The position numbers and the translations under genes were made by a program. From Elusimicrobia bacterium RIFOXYA12_FULL_51_18 (lineage in GTDB: Bacteria > Elusimicrobiota > Elusimicrobia > Elusimicrobiales > UBA9959): a DNA stretch of 64,000 nt. Positions 52,289 to 61,848 of the stretch are shown here, piece after piece; the stretch's first letter is position 1, and each line of letters opens with the position of its first letter. Under the pieces are notes generated by a model, which did not search any database, was not told the origin of the DNA, and worked only from the letters and a program-made list of their open reading frames with translations. The DNA is taken from assembly GCA_001800245.1 (NCBI GenBank), contig MGVA01000027.1, positions 90,559 through 154,558 of the forward strand, in the 5' to 3' direction.

Positions 52289-52999
52289 ATGGTCAAAAGA
52301 ATGCTTCGCAAAGTTTGTTTTTTCAAAGCTCTGACGCCTAAGGAGATCAACCAGATCCTGTCTATCGCCGCGCTTAAGCGTTACAAACCCGGAGAGCTGA
52401 TTTTTATGAAAGAAGACATCGGGAAGCAGTTTTTCATCGTAAAGTGCGGACGTATAAAGATCTTTACGGCCATAGGCACACAAAAAAAGAAAACTTTCGC
52501 CTATCTCCAAAAAGGCGATTTCTTCGGCGAGATGTCTCTTTTGGGCGGAAAGATCCGTTCGGCTTCGGCCCAGGCCATGGAAGACACCGAGCTGCTGGTG
52601 ATCTCAAAAAAGAACTTCAAGGCGCTCGTCCTCCAGACCCCCGATTTCACTCTCAAACTTTTATACACGCTTGCGAACCGCCTCAATAACTGCGACAAAG
52701 AAATTGAATCCATGCTTTTTCACAACATACTGGGCCGCCTGGCCGACGCGATAATAGACCTGACCAAGGATAAGCATGTTAAGCACGTCAAAATGCACCT
52801 GGACCAGAACGAACTGGCCGAATACATGGGAACCACCAGGGTACCGGTCTGCAGAGCCGTCAACACGCTTAAAAGAAGCGGCGTAATAGAATACAAGCGG
52901 GGGGAACTCACCGTGCTGAATATGGACAAGCTGCGCGCCATATCGGGAAATGCCGTGCCTCCTCCTCTGCACCTGCCTGTTCACACACACAGCAAATAA
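52289..52999 (+). CDS. Crp/Fnr-family transcription regulator
   Basis: 236 residues. An N-terminal cyclic-nucleotide-binding-type beta barrel (about 10-120: YKPGELIFMKEDIGKQFFIVKCGRIKIF, then GDFFGEMSLLGG), a dimer helix, and a C-terminal winged helix (about 165-215: LDQNELAEYMGTTRVPVCRAVNTLKRSG). Cysteines near the N-terminus are too few for an Fnr iron-sulfur cluster. I use the Met at 52289, six bases after the previous stop, so it is probably co-transcribed with the metal-binding protein. The GGAG within that gene's last codons can serve as ribosome-binding site. Confidence 0.85.
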   Translation: MVKRMLRKVCFFKALTPKEINQILSIAALKRYKPGELIFMKEDIGKQFFIVKCGRIKIFTAIGTQKKKTFAYLQKGDFFGEMSLLGGKIRSASAQAMEDTELLVISKKNFKALVLQTPDFTLKLLYTLANRLNNCDKEIESMLFHNILGRLADAIIDLTKDKHVKHVKMHLDQNELAEYMGTTRVPVCRAVNTLKRSGVIEYKRGELTVLNMDKLRAISGNAVPPPLHLPVHTHSK

Positions 53000-53048
53000 G
53001 TATTAAGGATGCGATAAAAAGAATGGAACTATTTACTAACGGTACGCC

Positions 53049-54314
53049 ATGCCGTCCGCGGGAGACGCGGTGACGATACACACTCTCCGCGGTTTCCGGG
53101 ACTTATTACCGCCCGAATCATCCCTCTTCACGCGCATAGAAGCCGCGGCACGCGATGTTTTTTCACTTTACGGCTACCAGGAACTGCGAATACCCACTAT
53201 AGAGCTTAAAGAGCTGTTCGTTAAATCCACCGGTGACACCACCGACATAGTGGAAAAAGAGATGTACGCTTTCACCGACGGAGGAGGCCGGGAAGTGGCC
53301 GTGCGCCCGGAAGGCACCCCCGGAGTGGTGCGCGCCTACATTGAGAACAACCTTGGTCAGACCGGCCGCAACGGCAAATACTTCTATATAGGGAACATGT
53401 TCCGGGCCGAGCGCCCGCAGGCAGGCCGCTACCGGGAGTTCACGCAGATAGGCGCGGAGCACATCGGCAATGCCTCGCCGTTCGCAGACGCCGAAACGAT
53501 AACCATGCTGGTGCGCCTGCTGGAAAAAGCCGGAGTCGGAGGCTGTTCCGTAGTGCTGAATTCGCTGGGCTGCGCGGAGTGCCGCAAGACCTACCGAGAG
53601 ATCCTGCTGGAATACCTGCGCCTTAACATCGCCGGGCTGTGCGAGCCCTGCAAAGGCCGCATAGAGCGCAACCCGCTGAGGGCCCTCGACTGCAAGACAG
53701 ACGGCCCCGCCTTGGCCGAAAAGGCGCCCAAACTTTTCCTGTGCCCCGCCTGTGCGGAACATTTCGCCCGGACACAGGAACTGTTAAAAATCTCCAAAGT
53801 GGAACACCAGGTGAATACCAGCCTGGTGCGCGGACTGGATTATTACACCAGCACAGTCTTCGAGGTGCGTTCCAGCGCGCTGGGAAGCCAGGACGCCGTA
53901 TGCGGCGGCGGCCGTTACGACGACCTTGTCAAATCCATGGGCGGCCCCGCCTCACCCGCCATAGGCTGGGCCGTGGGCGTGGACCGCCTGGCCATGCTGC
54001 TGAAAGATAAAGCCCGAATGGAGTCCCCCTCGGCGTTCGTCATCGCGGCCTCCGACGGCGCCCGCACCGCGGCTTTCGGGCTGCTGGGAGAACTTCGCGC
54101 GGCCGGAATCAGCGCCGATTTCTCAAATTTCGAACTGAGTCTTAAATCCCAGATGCGCTCCGCCGACAGATCCGGCGCCGCGGTCGCGCTTATACTCGGC
54201 GAAGACGAAATAAAGAACGCGACCTGCGCCGTCAAAACGCTAAAAGAAAAAGCGGACCAACGGACGGTCCCAATGACTGAACTATTGACGGAAGTGAAAA
54301 GAATTATTTCGTAA
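53049..54314 (+). CDS. hisS: Histidyl-tRNA synthetase
   Basis: 421-residue class II synthetase charging tRNA-His. Motif 1 region LRGFRDLLPPES, motif 2 RAERPQAGRYREFTQIGAEHIG, the histidine-specific LVRGLDYYTSTVFEV, GGGRYDDLV, and motif 3 AIGWAVGVDRLAML are visible, with a C-terminal anticodon-binding domain (about 325-421). It is followed by aspS, a common pairing. Confidence 0.96.
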   Translation: MPSAGDAVTIHTLRGFRDLLPPESSLFTRIEAAARDVFSLYGYQELRIPTIELKELFVKSTGDTTDIVEKEMYAFTDGGGREVAVRPEGTPGVVRAYIENNLGQTGRNGKYFYIGNMFRAERPQAGRYREFTQIGAEHIGNASPFADAETITMLVRLLEKAGVGGCSVVLNSLGCAECRKTYREILLEYLRLNIAGLCEPCKGRIERNPLRALDCKTDGPALAEKAPKLFLCPACAEHFARTQELLKISKVEHQVNTSLVRGLDYYTSTVFEVRSSALGSQDAVCGGGRYDDLVKSMGGPASPAIGWAVGVDRLAMLLKDKARMESPSAFVIAASDGARTAAFGLLGELRAAGISADFSNFELSLKSQMRSADRSGAAVALILGEDEIKNATCAVKTLKEKADQRTVPMTELLTEVKRIIS

Positions 54315-54369
54315 CCCTTCCGCGATCTTTACTTTCCACGTCTAATTCGGATTTATTTACGGAGATATT

Positions 54370-56118
54370 ATGCTGCGCACACACACCTGCGGTGAACTCA
54401 ATAAAGGCAATTTAGGCCAAACCGTTACGCTGGCCGGCTGGATGGACGCCAAACGCAACCACGGAGGAGTGATCTTCCTGAATCTGAGGGACATCTACGG
54501 TGTCACCCAGATGGTGGTCAAACCGGAAAGCCCGCTTTTCAAGGTCGCAGAAGAGTTGAAGAGCGAATATGTCCTGCAGATAACCGGCAAAGTCACTCCC
54601 CGCCCCGGCGCGAACGCCAACGCGAATATGCCCACCGGAGAGATAGAAGTCGAGGCCGAAGAAATAAAAGTATTGAACGTCTCCCTGCCGCTGCCTTTCG
54701 GACTCAGCGAACACGCCGGCGTATTGGAGGAGACCCGCCTGAAGTACCGTTTCCTGGACCTGCGTATGCCCCGCATGGCCAAAAACCTCGTATTGCGCAG
54801 CCGGCTCTCGCAGGTGGTACGCAACTACCTCTATGGCCTTAATTTCAACGAAGTTGAAACCCCGATGCTCACCCGTTCCACTCCCGAGGGAGCGCGGGAC
54901 TTCGTAGTGCCGTCCCGCAATAACCCAGGGGAATTTTACGCCCTGCCGCAGTCCCCGCAGCAGTTCAAGCAGGTGCTGATGATGTCGGGGATGGACCGGT
55001 ACTTTCAGCTGGCCCGCAACTTCCGCGACGAGGAACTGCGCTCGGATCGTCAGCCGGAGCACACCCAGATAGACCTGGAGATGTCTTTTGTGGACGAGCA
55101 GGACATAGCCCGCGTGGTAGAGGGCATGATGAAGGCAGTATTCGCCCATGTGGGCGCGGAGATCAGTTCGCCTTTCCCGGAGATGGAGTACTCCGACGTA
55201 ATGCTCAGATATGGCTCCGATAAACCCGACCTGCGCTATTCGCTAGAGATAAAGGACTGTTCGGAGATATTTAAAAACTCCGGATTTAAAGTTTTTTCCG
55301 AGACCCTGTCAACCGGCGGAGTAGTTCGCGCCATTAAGGGCGAGAAAGGCGCGGCTTTTTCCCGCGGAGACATGGATAAACTGACCGAACTGGTTAAGAA
55401 GCATGGCGCCAAAGGGCTGGTCTGGCTCCGCTTCAAAGAGGGCAAGTGGGAATCCCCGACCCTCAAATTCATAGGGGAAACCGAACAGACGGCCCTTAAG
55501 GGACTTCTTTCCGTCAACGATGGGGATGCGGTCTTTATCGCCGCCGACAAGGCCCCTGCCGCCGCAGCGTGCCTGGGCGCGCTGCGCAATGAACTTATAA
55601 CCAGGCTGAAACCGGAACCGGTGAAGAAATGGGCCTTCCTCTGGGTAAGGCACTTCCCGCTGCTGGAAAAAGACGCGGAAACCGGGAACTGGACGTTCAC
55701 GCATAATCCCTTTACCGCCCCGTTGCCGGAAGAGGAGGGGAAACTGGATACTGATCCCGGCAATGTACGGTCCTGCCAGTACGACCTGGTGCTGAACGGA
55801 GTGGAACTCGGCTCCGGTTCGGTCCGGAACCACACCCGCGCCCTCCAGGAAAGAATCTTCGCCCTCATGGGTTACGACAAGGAGCAGGTGCAGAGCCGCT
55901 TCGGCATGATCGTGAACGCCATGGACTACGGCGCGCCTCCGCACGGCGGCATAGGCATCGGCTACGACCGCCTCATAGGCATAATCTGCGGCACGGATTC
56001 CATCCGCGACGTCATCGCTTTTCCCAAAACCACCAGCGGCGCCTGCCTGATGAGCGACGCGCCCGCCAAGCTGGACGAGAAACAGCTCAAGGAACTGCAT
56101 CTAAAGATAACAGAATGA
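54370..56118 (+). CDS. aspS: Aspartyl-tRNA synthetase
   Basis: 582-residue class IIb synthetase of bacterial type. An N-terminal OB-fold anticodon-binding domain (GWMDAKRNHGGVIFLNLRDIYG), class II motif 2 ARNFRDEELRSDRQPEHTQIDLEM, an inserted GAD-like domain (about 300-420), and motif 3 GGIGIGYDRLIGIICG. Length is typical. GGAGATATT precedes the ATG. It may charge tRNA-Asp only or also tRNA-Asn; the sequence alone does not tell. Confidence 0.96.
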   Translation: MLRTHTCGELNKGNLGQTVTLAGWMDAKRNHGGVIFLNLRDIYGVTQMVVKPESPLFKVAEELKSEYVLQITGKVTPRPGANANANMPTGEIEVEAEEIKVLNVSLPLPFGLSEHAGVLEETRLKYRFLDLRMPRMAKNLVLRSRLSQVVRNYLYGLNFNEVETPMLTRSTPEGARDFVVPSRNNPGEFYALPQSPQQFKQVLMMSGMDRYFQLARNFRDEELRSDRQPEHTQIDLEMSFVDEQDIARVVEGMMKAVFAHVGAEISSPFPEMEYSDVMLRYGSDKPDLRYSLEIKDCSEIFKNSGFKVFSETLSTGGVVRAIKGEKGAAFSRGDMDKLTELVKKHGAKGLVWLRFKEGKWESPTLKFIGETEQTALKGLLSVNDGDAVFIAADKAPAAAACLGALRNELITRLKPEPVKKWAFLWVRHFPLLEKDAETGNWTFTHNPFTAPLPEEEGKLDTDPGNVRSCQYDLVLNGVELGSGSVRNHTRALQERIFALMGYDKEQVQSRFGMIVNAMDYGAPPHGGIGIGYDRLIGIICGTDSIRDVIAFPKTTSGACLMSDAPAKLDEKQLKELHLKITE

Positions 56119-56140
56119 ACTCCTGCCGCTAACCTTCAAA

Positions 56141-57055
56141 ATGACCACCTATCCGCCTTGGATCCTTGAAGAGGTAAAGAAAAATAAGGCCGGGCTTCAG
56201 GCCGGACGCTCCTCCGGAACCATCGGCGACCTTTCATCCGCGCGCCTGCATACCGTCTGCGACGAGGCTCTCTGCCCTAATAAAGGCAAATGCTTTTCCG
56301 GCGGGGAAGCCACTTTCCTTATCCTCGGAGACAGCTGCACCCGGACCTGCCGTTTTTGCGCCGTCTCAAAGAAACCTCCTCTGCCGCCCGACCCGGATGA
56401 ACCGCGCCGCGTGGGGGAACTTGCAAAAAAATGGAGACTGAAACATGTCGTATTCACCTCTCCCACACGCGACGACCTGCCGGACGGGGGCGCCGCGCAC
56501 TTCGCCGCGACCATAAGGGAGATAAAAAAAGCGGCCCCTTCCCTGAAAACGGAACCGCTAATCCCCGATTTTAACGGCGACACGGACGCGCTTGCCGTGG
56601 TTCTGAACGCGGGCCCGGACGTACTGGGGCACAATATTGAAACCGTCCCGGCACTATACGGAAAAGTGCGCCAGGGAGCGGATTATAAACGTTCGCTGGC
56701 GCTTATAACCGCGGCCAAGCGCCTGCGCCCGGATATCCTTACAAAGTCCGGCCTAATGCTCGGTCTGGGAGAAAGCGAAAAAGAGATAGCGGACACCCTG
56801 CATGACATGCTTCAGGCGCGCTGCGACCTTTTGACTTTAGGCCAATATCTCGCGCCCTCCAAAACCCACCTGCCAGTGGAACGATATATAACACCTGACG
56901 AATTCTCCGCCTGGGGGGTGAAAGCGGAAAAAATGGGATTTAAGGCCGCGTTATGCGGTCCTTTGGTGAGGAGTTCATACCGCGCCGGCGCCCTGTATCA
57001 CAAAGCTGTCAACCCGAAAGCCGGGATTATTAACACTATAAATAGAAAAGCATGA
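56141..57055 (+). CDS. lipA: Lipoyl synthase
   Basis: 304-residue radical SAM enzyme inserting two sulfurs into octanoyl groups on lipoyl domains. Two iron-sulfur sites are visible: the auxiliary-cluster cysteines CDEALCPNKGKC and the radical SAM CTRTCRFCAV. Further markers are HVVFTSPTRDDLPDGGA, GHNIETVPALY, KSGLMLGLGE and LTLGQYLAPSKTHLPVERY. lipB is not adjacent. Confidence 0.96.
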   Translation: MTTYPPWILEEVKKNKAGLQAGRSSGTIGDLSSARLHTVCDEALCPNKGKCFSGGEATFLILGDSCTRTCRFCAVSKKPPLPPDPDEPRRVGELAKKWRLKHVVFTSPTRDDLPDGGAAHFAATIREIKKAAPSLKTEPLIPDFNGDTDALAVVLNAGPDVLGHNIETVPALYGKVRQGADYKRSLALITAAKRLRPDILTKSGLMLGLGESEKEIADTLHDMLQARCDLLTLGQYLAPSKTHLPVERYITPDEFSAWGVKAEKMGFKAALCGPLVRSSYRAGALYHKAVNPKAGIINTINRKA

Positions 57056-57093
57056 GGAATTTTAAAAAACAGTTTAAAATTTAAAGAGAAACC

Positions 57094-57807
57094 ATGAAAG
57101 ACGACAGGATGCTGACTTTTAGCTGGATGAAGGACGGCTGGGACGCGACCCTGGATAATCTGCATTACATCCTGCCTGCCGTATTGGCTTTTGAGGTACT
57201 GGCGGTGATGCCCGCGCTCCTCCTCTGGAAATACTTCGACAACCGCTGGTACGCCCTGCCCTGGGAAATATTAATGGGCGCGCCGCTGGCCGTAGGCATG
57301 AACCTGTTCATCGTTAATCTAGTCCGCAACGGCCGCCCCGACTATGGGGACATGTTTCGCGGCTTCACAATATTCCCTCAAGCCGTAGCCGTCTCCTTCC
57401 TCTACGGCCTGATAGTTACCGCCGGCATAATAATGCTGGTATTACCAGGCGTGGTCTGGGGTCTGGCCTACGTATTCGCCCAATATTCGGTTATAGATAA
57501 AAAGACCGGCATAAAGGGCTCTTTCGTGCGCAGCTCCATGATAACTTACGGTTTTAAAGAAAGACTTTTACCGATCGCAATGATCTGGGTACTGCTTGAA
57601 GTTTTTACTCCGGGCATAGTCAAAGCCGAAGGCTCCTTACTCCACATGAGCCTGATCCTTGACCTTAAACCATGGGTCATTACAGCTTTCGTATTAAAAA
57701 CCCTGATATTCATGCCCTGGCTGGATATGATAATGGCCAAGGCCTATCTCTCCCTGCTGAAACATTATGAACGCCAGCCGGCGGTACCGGTTCAGAAGGC
57801 TGAGTGA
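57094..57807 (+). CDS. Hypothetical membrane protein (DUF975-like)
   Basis: 237 residues with about five to six helices, including a central GLIVTAGIIMLVLPGVVWGLAYVFAQYSVID segment whose LPG-x5-Y pattern is common in DUF975/glycerophosphodiester-phosphodiesterase-type membrane domains. The C-terminal helices contain Met/Trp-rich stretches. It follows lipA by 38 bases and precedes the radical SAM gene by 18, probably in one transcript. Function unknown. Confidence 0.6.
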   Translation: MKDDRMLTFSWMKDGWDATLDNLHYILPAVLAFEVLAVMPALLLWKYFDNRWYALPWEILMGAPLAVGMNLFIVNLVRNGRPDYGDMFRGFTIFPQAVAVSFLYGLIVTAGIIMLVLPGVVWGLAYVFAQYSVIDKKTGIKGSFVRSSMITYGFKERLLPIAMIWVLLEVFTPGIVKAEGSLLHMSLILDLKPWVITAFVLKTLIFMPWLDMIMAKAYLSLLKHYERQPAVPVQKAE

Positions 57808-57825
57808 AGAAGAGAGGAATCTGAG

Positions 57826-59025
57826 GTGGATTTAGTCTTCTATTACACCAGGGAAAATCGCAACAGTTTTAACGCTTTGGGCGGGGCTCTTGAGAGTTCC
57901 GGTTTATCCGGCGTGCGTATAATACTCCCCGAAACCGAAAAAGAGCTGACTGAAACCGTTCGCGCCTCTTTAGCAAAGCATCATACAACTGTAATAGCCC
58001 TGTCATTTTTCACCGCCCAGGTCCCGCACATCGAAAGGGTCATCAGACGTCTGCGCTCGCATTTCGGAGCCAGGGCGCTCATATTGGCCGGCGGAGCCCA
58101 CGCCAGCGGAGCGCCTGAACAGGTGCTGGCCATGGGCGCGGATCACGTTGTATGCGGGGAAGGGGAAAGAACGATAGTGGATTTCACGCGCGCATTATTG
58201 GAGGGAAAACCGCCCGGAGAAAAAATCATAAAAACCGCCGGGACTTTGATCCTTGACGATTACCTGCCTTTCTCTCCTAAATGGCACATGTTCGGCTCAA
58301 TAGAAATAACGCGCGGCTGCCCTTTCGGCTGTTCTTACTGCCAGACCTCCTATCTCTTCGGAGCTAAAGCCCGGCACAGAAGTCTTGATAACCTTCTGTC
58401 CCTGGCGGACCTCATGAAAACGGAAAAACTCATGACCATCCGTTTCATTTCGCCCGACGCTTTCGCCTACGGCTCGGACGGACGCCGCCTGGCCTTGGAC
58501 AAGGTGGAAGCGCTGCTAAAGGGAATACACACGATCCTAGGGAGTAAAGGACAAATATTTTTCGGCACCTTCCCATCCGAAGTCAGGCCGGACCACGTTA
58601 CGCGGGAGACTCTGCAGCTTACCCGGCTCTACGCCGCCAACAGGCGCCTTGTAATAGGCGCCCAGAGCGGCAGTGCGCGCATGCTTGAAGCTATACACCG
58701 CGGGCATACCGTGGAAGATATCTACCGCGCGGCGGAACTGGCGGCGGCCTCCGGCTTCAGCGCGGATATGGATTTTATTTTCGGTCTGCCCGGGGAAACC
58801 GAAAAGGACGCCGAACTGACCATAAAAGTCATGGGCGACATGGTTAAATTGGGCGCCAGAATACACGCACACACTTTTATGCCGCTTCCACAGACGCCTT
58901 TTGCCGGAGAAATTCCGGCCGCATTAAGCGCCAAAACCGAAAATTTTATCAGAACCCTCTGTTCGGGGGGCCACGCCTTCGGACAATGGGAAAAGCAAAA
59001 GCTCTTGGGAAAACCCTTAACCTGA
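57826..59025 (+). CDS. B12-binding-domain radical SAM protein (TIGR04013-like)
   Basis: 399 residues. The N-terminal part (about 1-130) is a cobalamin-binding-type Rossmann fold without the DxHxxG histidine motif; LILAGGAHASGAPEQVLAMGADHVVCGEGE is characteristic. The radical SAM domain follows, with CPFGCSYC (CxxxCxxC) around residue 165-172 and a GLPGETEKDAELTIKVM segment. The starting codon is GTG with GAGGAAT upstream. The family is known in several bacterial phyla and archaea, but its substrate has not, to my knowledge, been settled. Confidence 0.8.
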   Translation: MDLVFYYTRENRNSFNALGGALESSGLSGVRIILPETEKELTETVRASLAKHHTTVIALSFFTAQVPHIERVIRRLRSHFGARALILAGGAHASGAPEQVLAMGADHVVCGEGERTIVDFTRALLEGKPPGEKIIKTAGTLILDDYLPFSPKWHMFGSIEITRGCPFGCSYCQTSYLFGAKARHRSLDNLLSLADLMKTEKLMTIRFISPDAFAYGSDGRRLALDKVEALLKGIHTILGSKGQIFFGTFPSEVRPDHVTRETLQLTRLYAANRRLVIGAQSGSARMLEAIHRGHTVEDIYRAAELAAASGFSADMDFIFGLPGETEKDAELTIKVMGDMVKLGARIHAHTFMPLPQTPFAGEIPAALSAKTENFIRTLCSGGHAFGQWEKQKLLGKPLT

Positions 59026-59107
59026 GCCCCGGGGGGGGCCTTAAGGCCTATACAGAACAAGCCCTTTAGACCCTGTCTGCGGCCTATTTTTTCAGGCATA
59101 GTATGTC

Positions 59108-60037
59108 ATGTCCATAATGAAACCGATGTCGCTGGCAACCGCCCTCCTTCTCTCGCTTTCCGCGGGAACTTTCGCCGCGACGCCGGCACTGGACGATATC
59201 CCGGATAATGCCGGTTATACTACGGCCCTCATAACTATACCGCAACCCGACCCCTATCAAATGGTATTTCAACAGCAACATTTGCCGCCAAACAATAATG
59301 AACCCGGCTTTCAGTGGCCGGATCAAAACAAGTCCGCTATCGAGGAAGACTATATATTGACGGGCAACGCCGCCACATTCCTTAAGATCAGCGCCGCCCA
59401 ATCATCCGACCTCGCGGACGGAACGGGAAAATGCAAACTTTCTCCCAGAACTAAATATTTGACAACCGCCATGCCCGGCTTTGAGGGCGAGCATATGACT
59501 GTGACTCTGAAGAAACCGCTCCCGGGCTGCGCGCTGACCAAAGGCTATGTGTATATGGACCATTTCGCCGCCACTTCCGCCGGCGGGGCCTGGCAGCTCC
59601 CCAAAAACGTCCGCGCTTTCCTCGACACTCTGGCTTATGCGGAAGGCACCGGACGCAAGTACAATTATATATTCACTTTTGTCACCTTTAAAAGTTACGC
59701 CGATCATCCGCGGAAAACGATATGCCACGGCGACCTATGCTCCACCGCCGCGGGCCGCTATCAGTATCTTTCGCGCACCTGGGATACTCTCGCGCAAGAC
59801 CTCGGCTTAACGGATTTTACGCCGCCAAACCAGGATCGGGCTGTCATGGAGATTATCCGCAGGGCCGGAGCATATAATGAGGTGGCAAACTCATCCGATT
59901 ACAAGAATTTCGAAAAAGCCCTGGCAACGCTCAACGGCATATGGGCATCCCTTCCAGGAAGCCCTTACGGCCAGCCGACCTATTCCACGGAGGCCCTTTG
60001 GGAGCAGTACACGGCTTTCCTGGCCAAATATCAGTAG
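59108..60037 (+). CDS. Secreted lysozyme-like protein with lambda-endolysin (GH104) domain
   Basis: 309 residues: a signal peptide (cleavage near TFA-AT, residue 23), a spacer of unknown fold (about 24-165) with two cysteines, and a C-terminal domain matching phage lambda R endolysin/GH104 lytic transglycosylase. In that domain are the catalytic Glu179 in YAEGT, SYADHPRK, STAAGRYQYLSRTWD and GIWASLPGSPYGQ. It would cut peptidoglycan glycan strands in the periplasm or outside. It lies among host genes with no other phage gene near, so it appears domesticated. An inner ATG three codons on is an equally good start. Confidence 0.82.
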   Translation: MSIMKPMSLATALLLSLSAGTFAATPALDDIPDNAGYTTALITIPQPDPYQMVFQQQHLPPNNNEPGFQWPDQNKSAIEEDYILTGNAATFLKISAAQSSDLADGTGKCKLSPRTKYLTTAMPGFEGEHMTVTLKKPLPGCALTKGYVYMDHFAATSAGGAWQLPKNVRAFLDTLAYAEGTGRKYNYIFTFVTFKSYADHPRKTICHGDLCSTAAGRYQYLSRTWDTLAQDLGLTDFTPPNQDRAVMEIIRRAGAYNEVANSSDYKNFEKALATLNGIWASLPGSPYGQPTYSTEALWEQYTAFLAKYQ

Positions 60038-60202
60038 CTCCGTGATGGGTGTGTGATACGGGTCTTTTTACCCAGGCCATTATGGGACCTAAGCCTCTAT
60101 GTTGCGGACCGGGAAAGTTGTAGAATATGTTCGGAAGTTTGAGAATAGGCCTTTGTTACAGCATCTGCGAAAATATTTGGGTTGAGATTCAGGAGGTTTT
60201 AA

Positions 60203-61084
60203 ATGAAAAAAATAGTCATAGCAACAGCGGTATCGCTCTTCTCCGCCGGCGTCTATGCCGGGGACCTTAACCTCCACTCTAACGGTTTCAACTACTTGAC
60301 CGCCACCCAGATTAAAAACGGCAAAATAGAATTGCCCGTGCCCGCCGCGGAAGTAAAAGCCGGCGTTAAATGCGCCCATATTTCCGGCGAGATCACAAAA
60401 CTGCACCTATTGCCCCAAACCGCCAAAAGCCTCCTCTTCACCTATGCCGACACCGAGACACTGTTCAACGAATTCGTAGCTATGTGGGAACCCATTCTCG
60501 AAAAATTCGCCCTGAAGCCCGCCGCCACCGAATACAAGAACGGCATAGGCACTTTGAACTACGGATCGGCCGACGGCCTTGTGATCCGTGATTTCATGGC
60601 GGGAGACCTCCGTTACAACGCGCTTAATGCCGCCGAGATCACAAAACTACAGCATGAACTGCTTGAGCCGCTTGAAAAAGCCGGCATGACACCGATCGCA
60701 TCATTTACGATCAAGCACTCATACTTCCGGCCCACCTTCAACATCTATTACCTGACCAGGCCCGAGGCGAACCCCGACCACGAAATCCAGCTCCGCCAGC
60801 TGATGACGGACTATGAGATAGACTTCGATCTCCTAGCGAACTCCGTGCAGATCGTTAAGAAAGATGCGGCCTTCTCCCTGGTCTATATCGGCAAAGAACT
60901 GGGGTTCAAGACCAAGTGGTCCGCCACCGAAGACGGCATAAAGACTAAACTTGAGGATTATAAGAAATTACTCAAAGAAAACAGCAAAGAATTCATCGCT
61001 TCCAAGATCATAAAATTGGAAAAACCCGAAGTTATCGGAGACATCACCATCAACTACGGAGTAAAGATGTACTTCTTTCAATAA
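60203..61084 (+). CDS. Secreted hypothetical protein, 293 aa
   Basis: 293 residues with a clear signal peptide (MKKIVIATAVSLFSAGVYAG). The mature part is mixed alpha/beta with no cysteine cluster or recognised motif; it ends VKMYFFQ. AGGAGG seven bases before the ATG gives strong translation. A terminator follows 20 bases after the stop, so it is probably monocistronic or the end of a transcript. Function not recognised. Confidence 0.65.
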   Translation: MKKIVIATAVSLFSAGVYAGDLNLHSNGFNYLTATQIKNGKIELPVPAAEVKAGVKCAHISGEITKLHLLPQTAKSLLFTYADTETLFNEFVAMWEPILEKFALKPAATEYKNGIGTLNYGSADGLVIRDFMAGDLRYNALNAAEITKLQHELLEPLEKAGMTPIASFTIKHSYFRPTFNIYYLTRPEANPDHEIQLRQLMTDYEIDFDLLANSVQIVKKDAAFSLVYIGKELGFKTKWSATEDGIKTKLEDYKKLLKENSKEFIASKIIKLEKPEVIGDITINYGVKMYFFQ

Positions 61085-61104
61085 AATAAGAATTGTTCAA
61101 AAAA

Positions 61105-61134
61105 CTGCGGGGATCTTTAGGATCCCCGCAGTTT
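61105..61134. terminator. Bidirectional-type terminator hairpin
   Basis: CTGCGGGGATC (61105-61115) and GATCCCCGCAG (61121-61131), five-base loop, then TTTTC on the plus side and AAAA on the other. It lies between the convergent secreted-protein and HD genes. Confidence 0.88.
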
Positions 61135-61182
61135 TCATTGTTAATATTTAATTGTGACCGATGAAATGATCCGGAGCTTGGG

Positions 61183-61737
61183 TTATAGTCCCAGTTGTTC
61201 CGAAATGCCGCGCATGGCATTAAGCGCCAACTCCACAAACTCGGTTATCGGTATGCCTATCTGCTCACATTCAAGAACCACGCCTCGGTCCACCGAAGCG
61301 GCAAAACGCTTATCTTTCATCCTTTTCACCACTGATGCCGCTTTTACGTCGGCCAGCTTTTTTGTAGGGATTACGAGCGTGGTGGCGGTAATAAGGCCGG
61401 TGACGGTTTCGCCCGCGGCCAAAGCTTTGTGGAAAAGATCTTCCCGTTTCTTAAGGGAAGCGGCTTCATTATGCATCTTTACCGCTTCAATAATTTCGGC
61501 GGCATAATTGTGTTCGCGCAATATCTTTTCGGCTTCCAGGGTATGGCGGGCTATGTCGCCGCCCGTCAGTTCTATATCCAAATCGTGGATCAGGCCCGTC
61601 ACGCCCCAGAGTTCGGCGTCCGCACCCAACCGGGAGGCCAAGGCGCGCATCACGGCCTCGGTAGCCAGGCTGTGTTTTATCAGGTTTTCATTCTTTACGT
61701 GCTTTTTCAGCAGTTCCAATGCTTGTTCTCTATTCAT
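61183..61737 (-). CDS. HD-domain hydrolase
   Basis: 184-residue HDIG/HD-type metal-dependent phosphohydrolase: His22 in LIKHSLATEAVM, HD in TGLIHDLD about residues 50-54, then an H-T-L-E-A-E helix and KMHNEA. This pattern is common in small HD proteins acting on nucleotides or in signalling; the substrate is unknown. It is the only minus-strand gene in the right third of the window, convergent with the secreted protein gene and divergent from the MFS gene. Confidence 0.8.
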   Translation of the reverse strand: MNREQALELLKKHVKNENLIKHSLATEAVMRALASRLGADAELWGVTGLIHDLDIELTGGDIARHTLEAEKILREHNYAAEIIEAVKMHNEAASLKKREDLFHKALAAGETVTGLITATTLVIPTKKLADVKAASVVKRMKDKRFAASVDRGVVLECEQIGIPITEFVELALNAMRGISEQLGL

Positions 61738-61848
61738 AAACCCTCCCGATGGCCGGACACCTTTGCCGCCGAACGACAGGCGGCTCTAAAACCACGGAAA
61801 AACAATTCCTTTTGTTTATCGATAAAATTATAGAATATCGTCCATACC

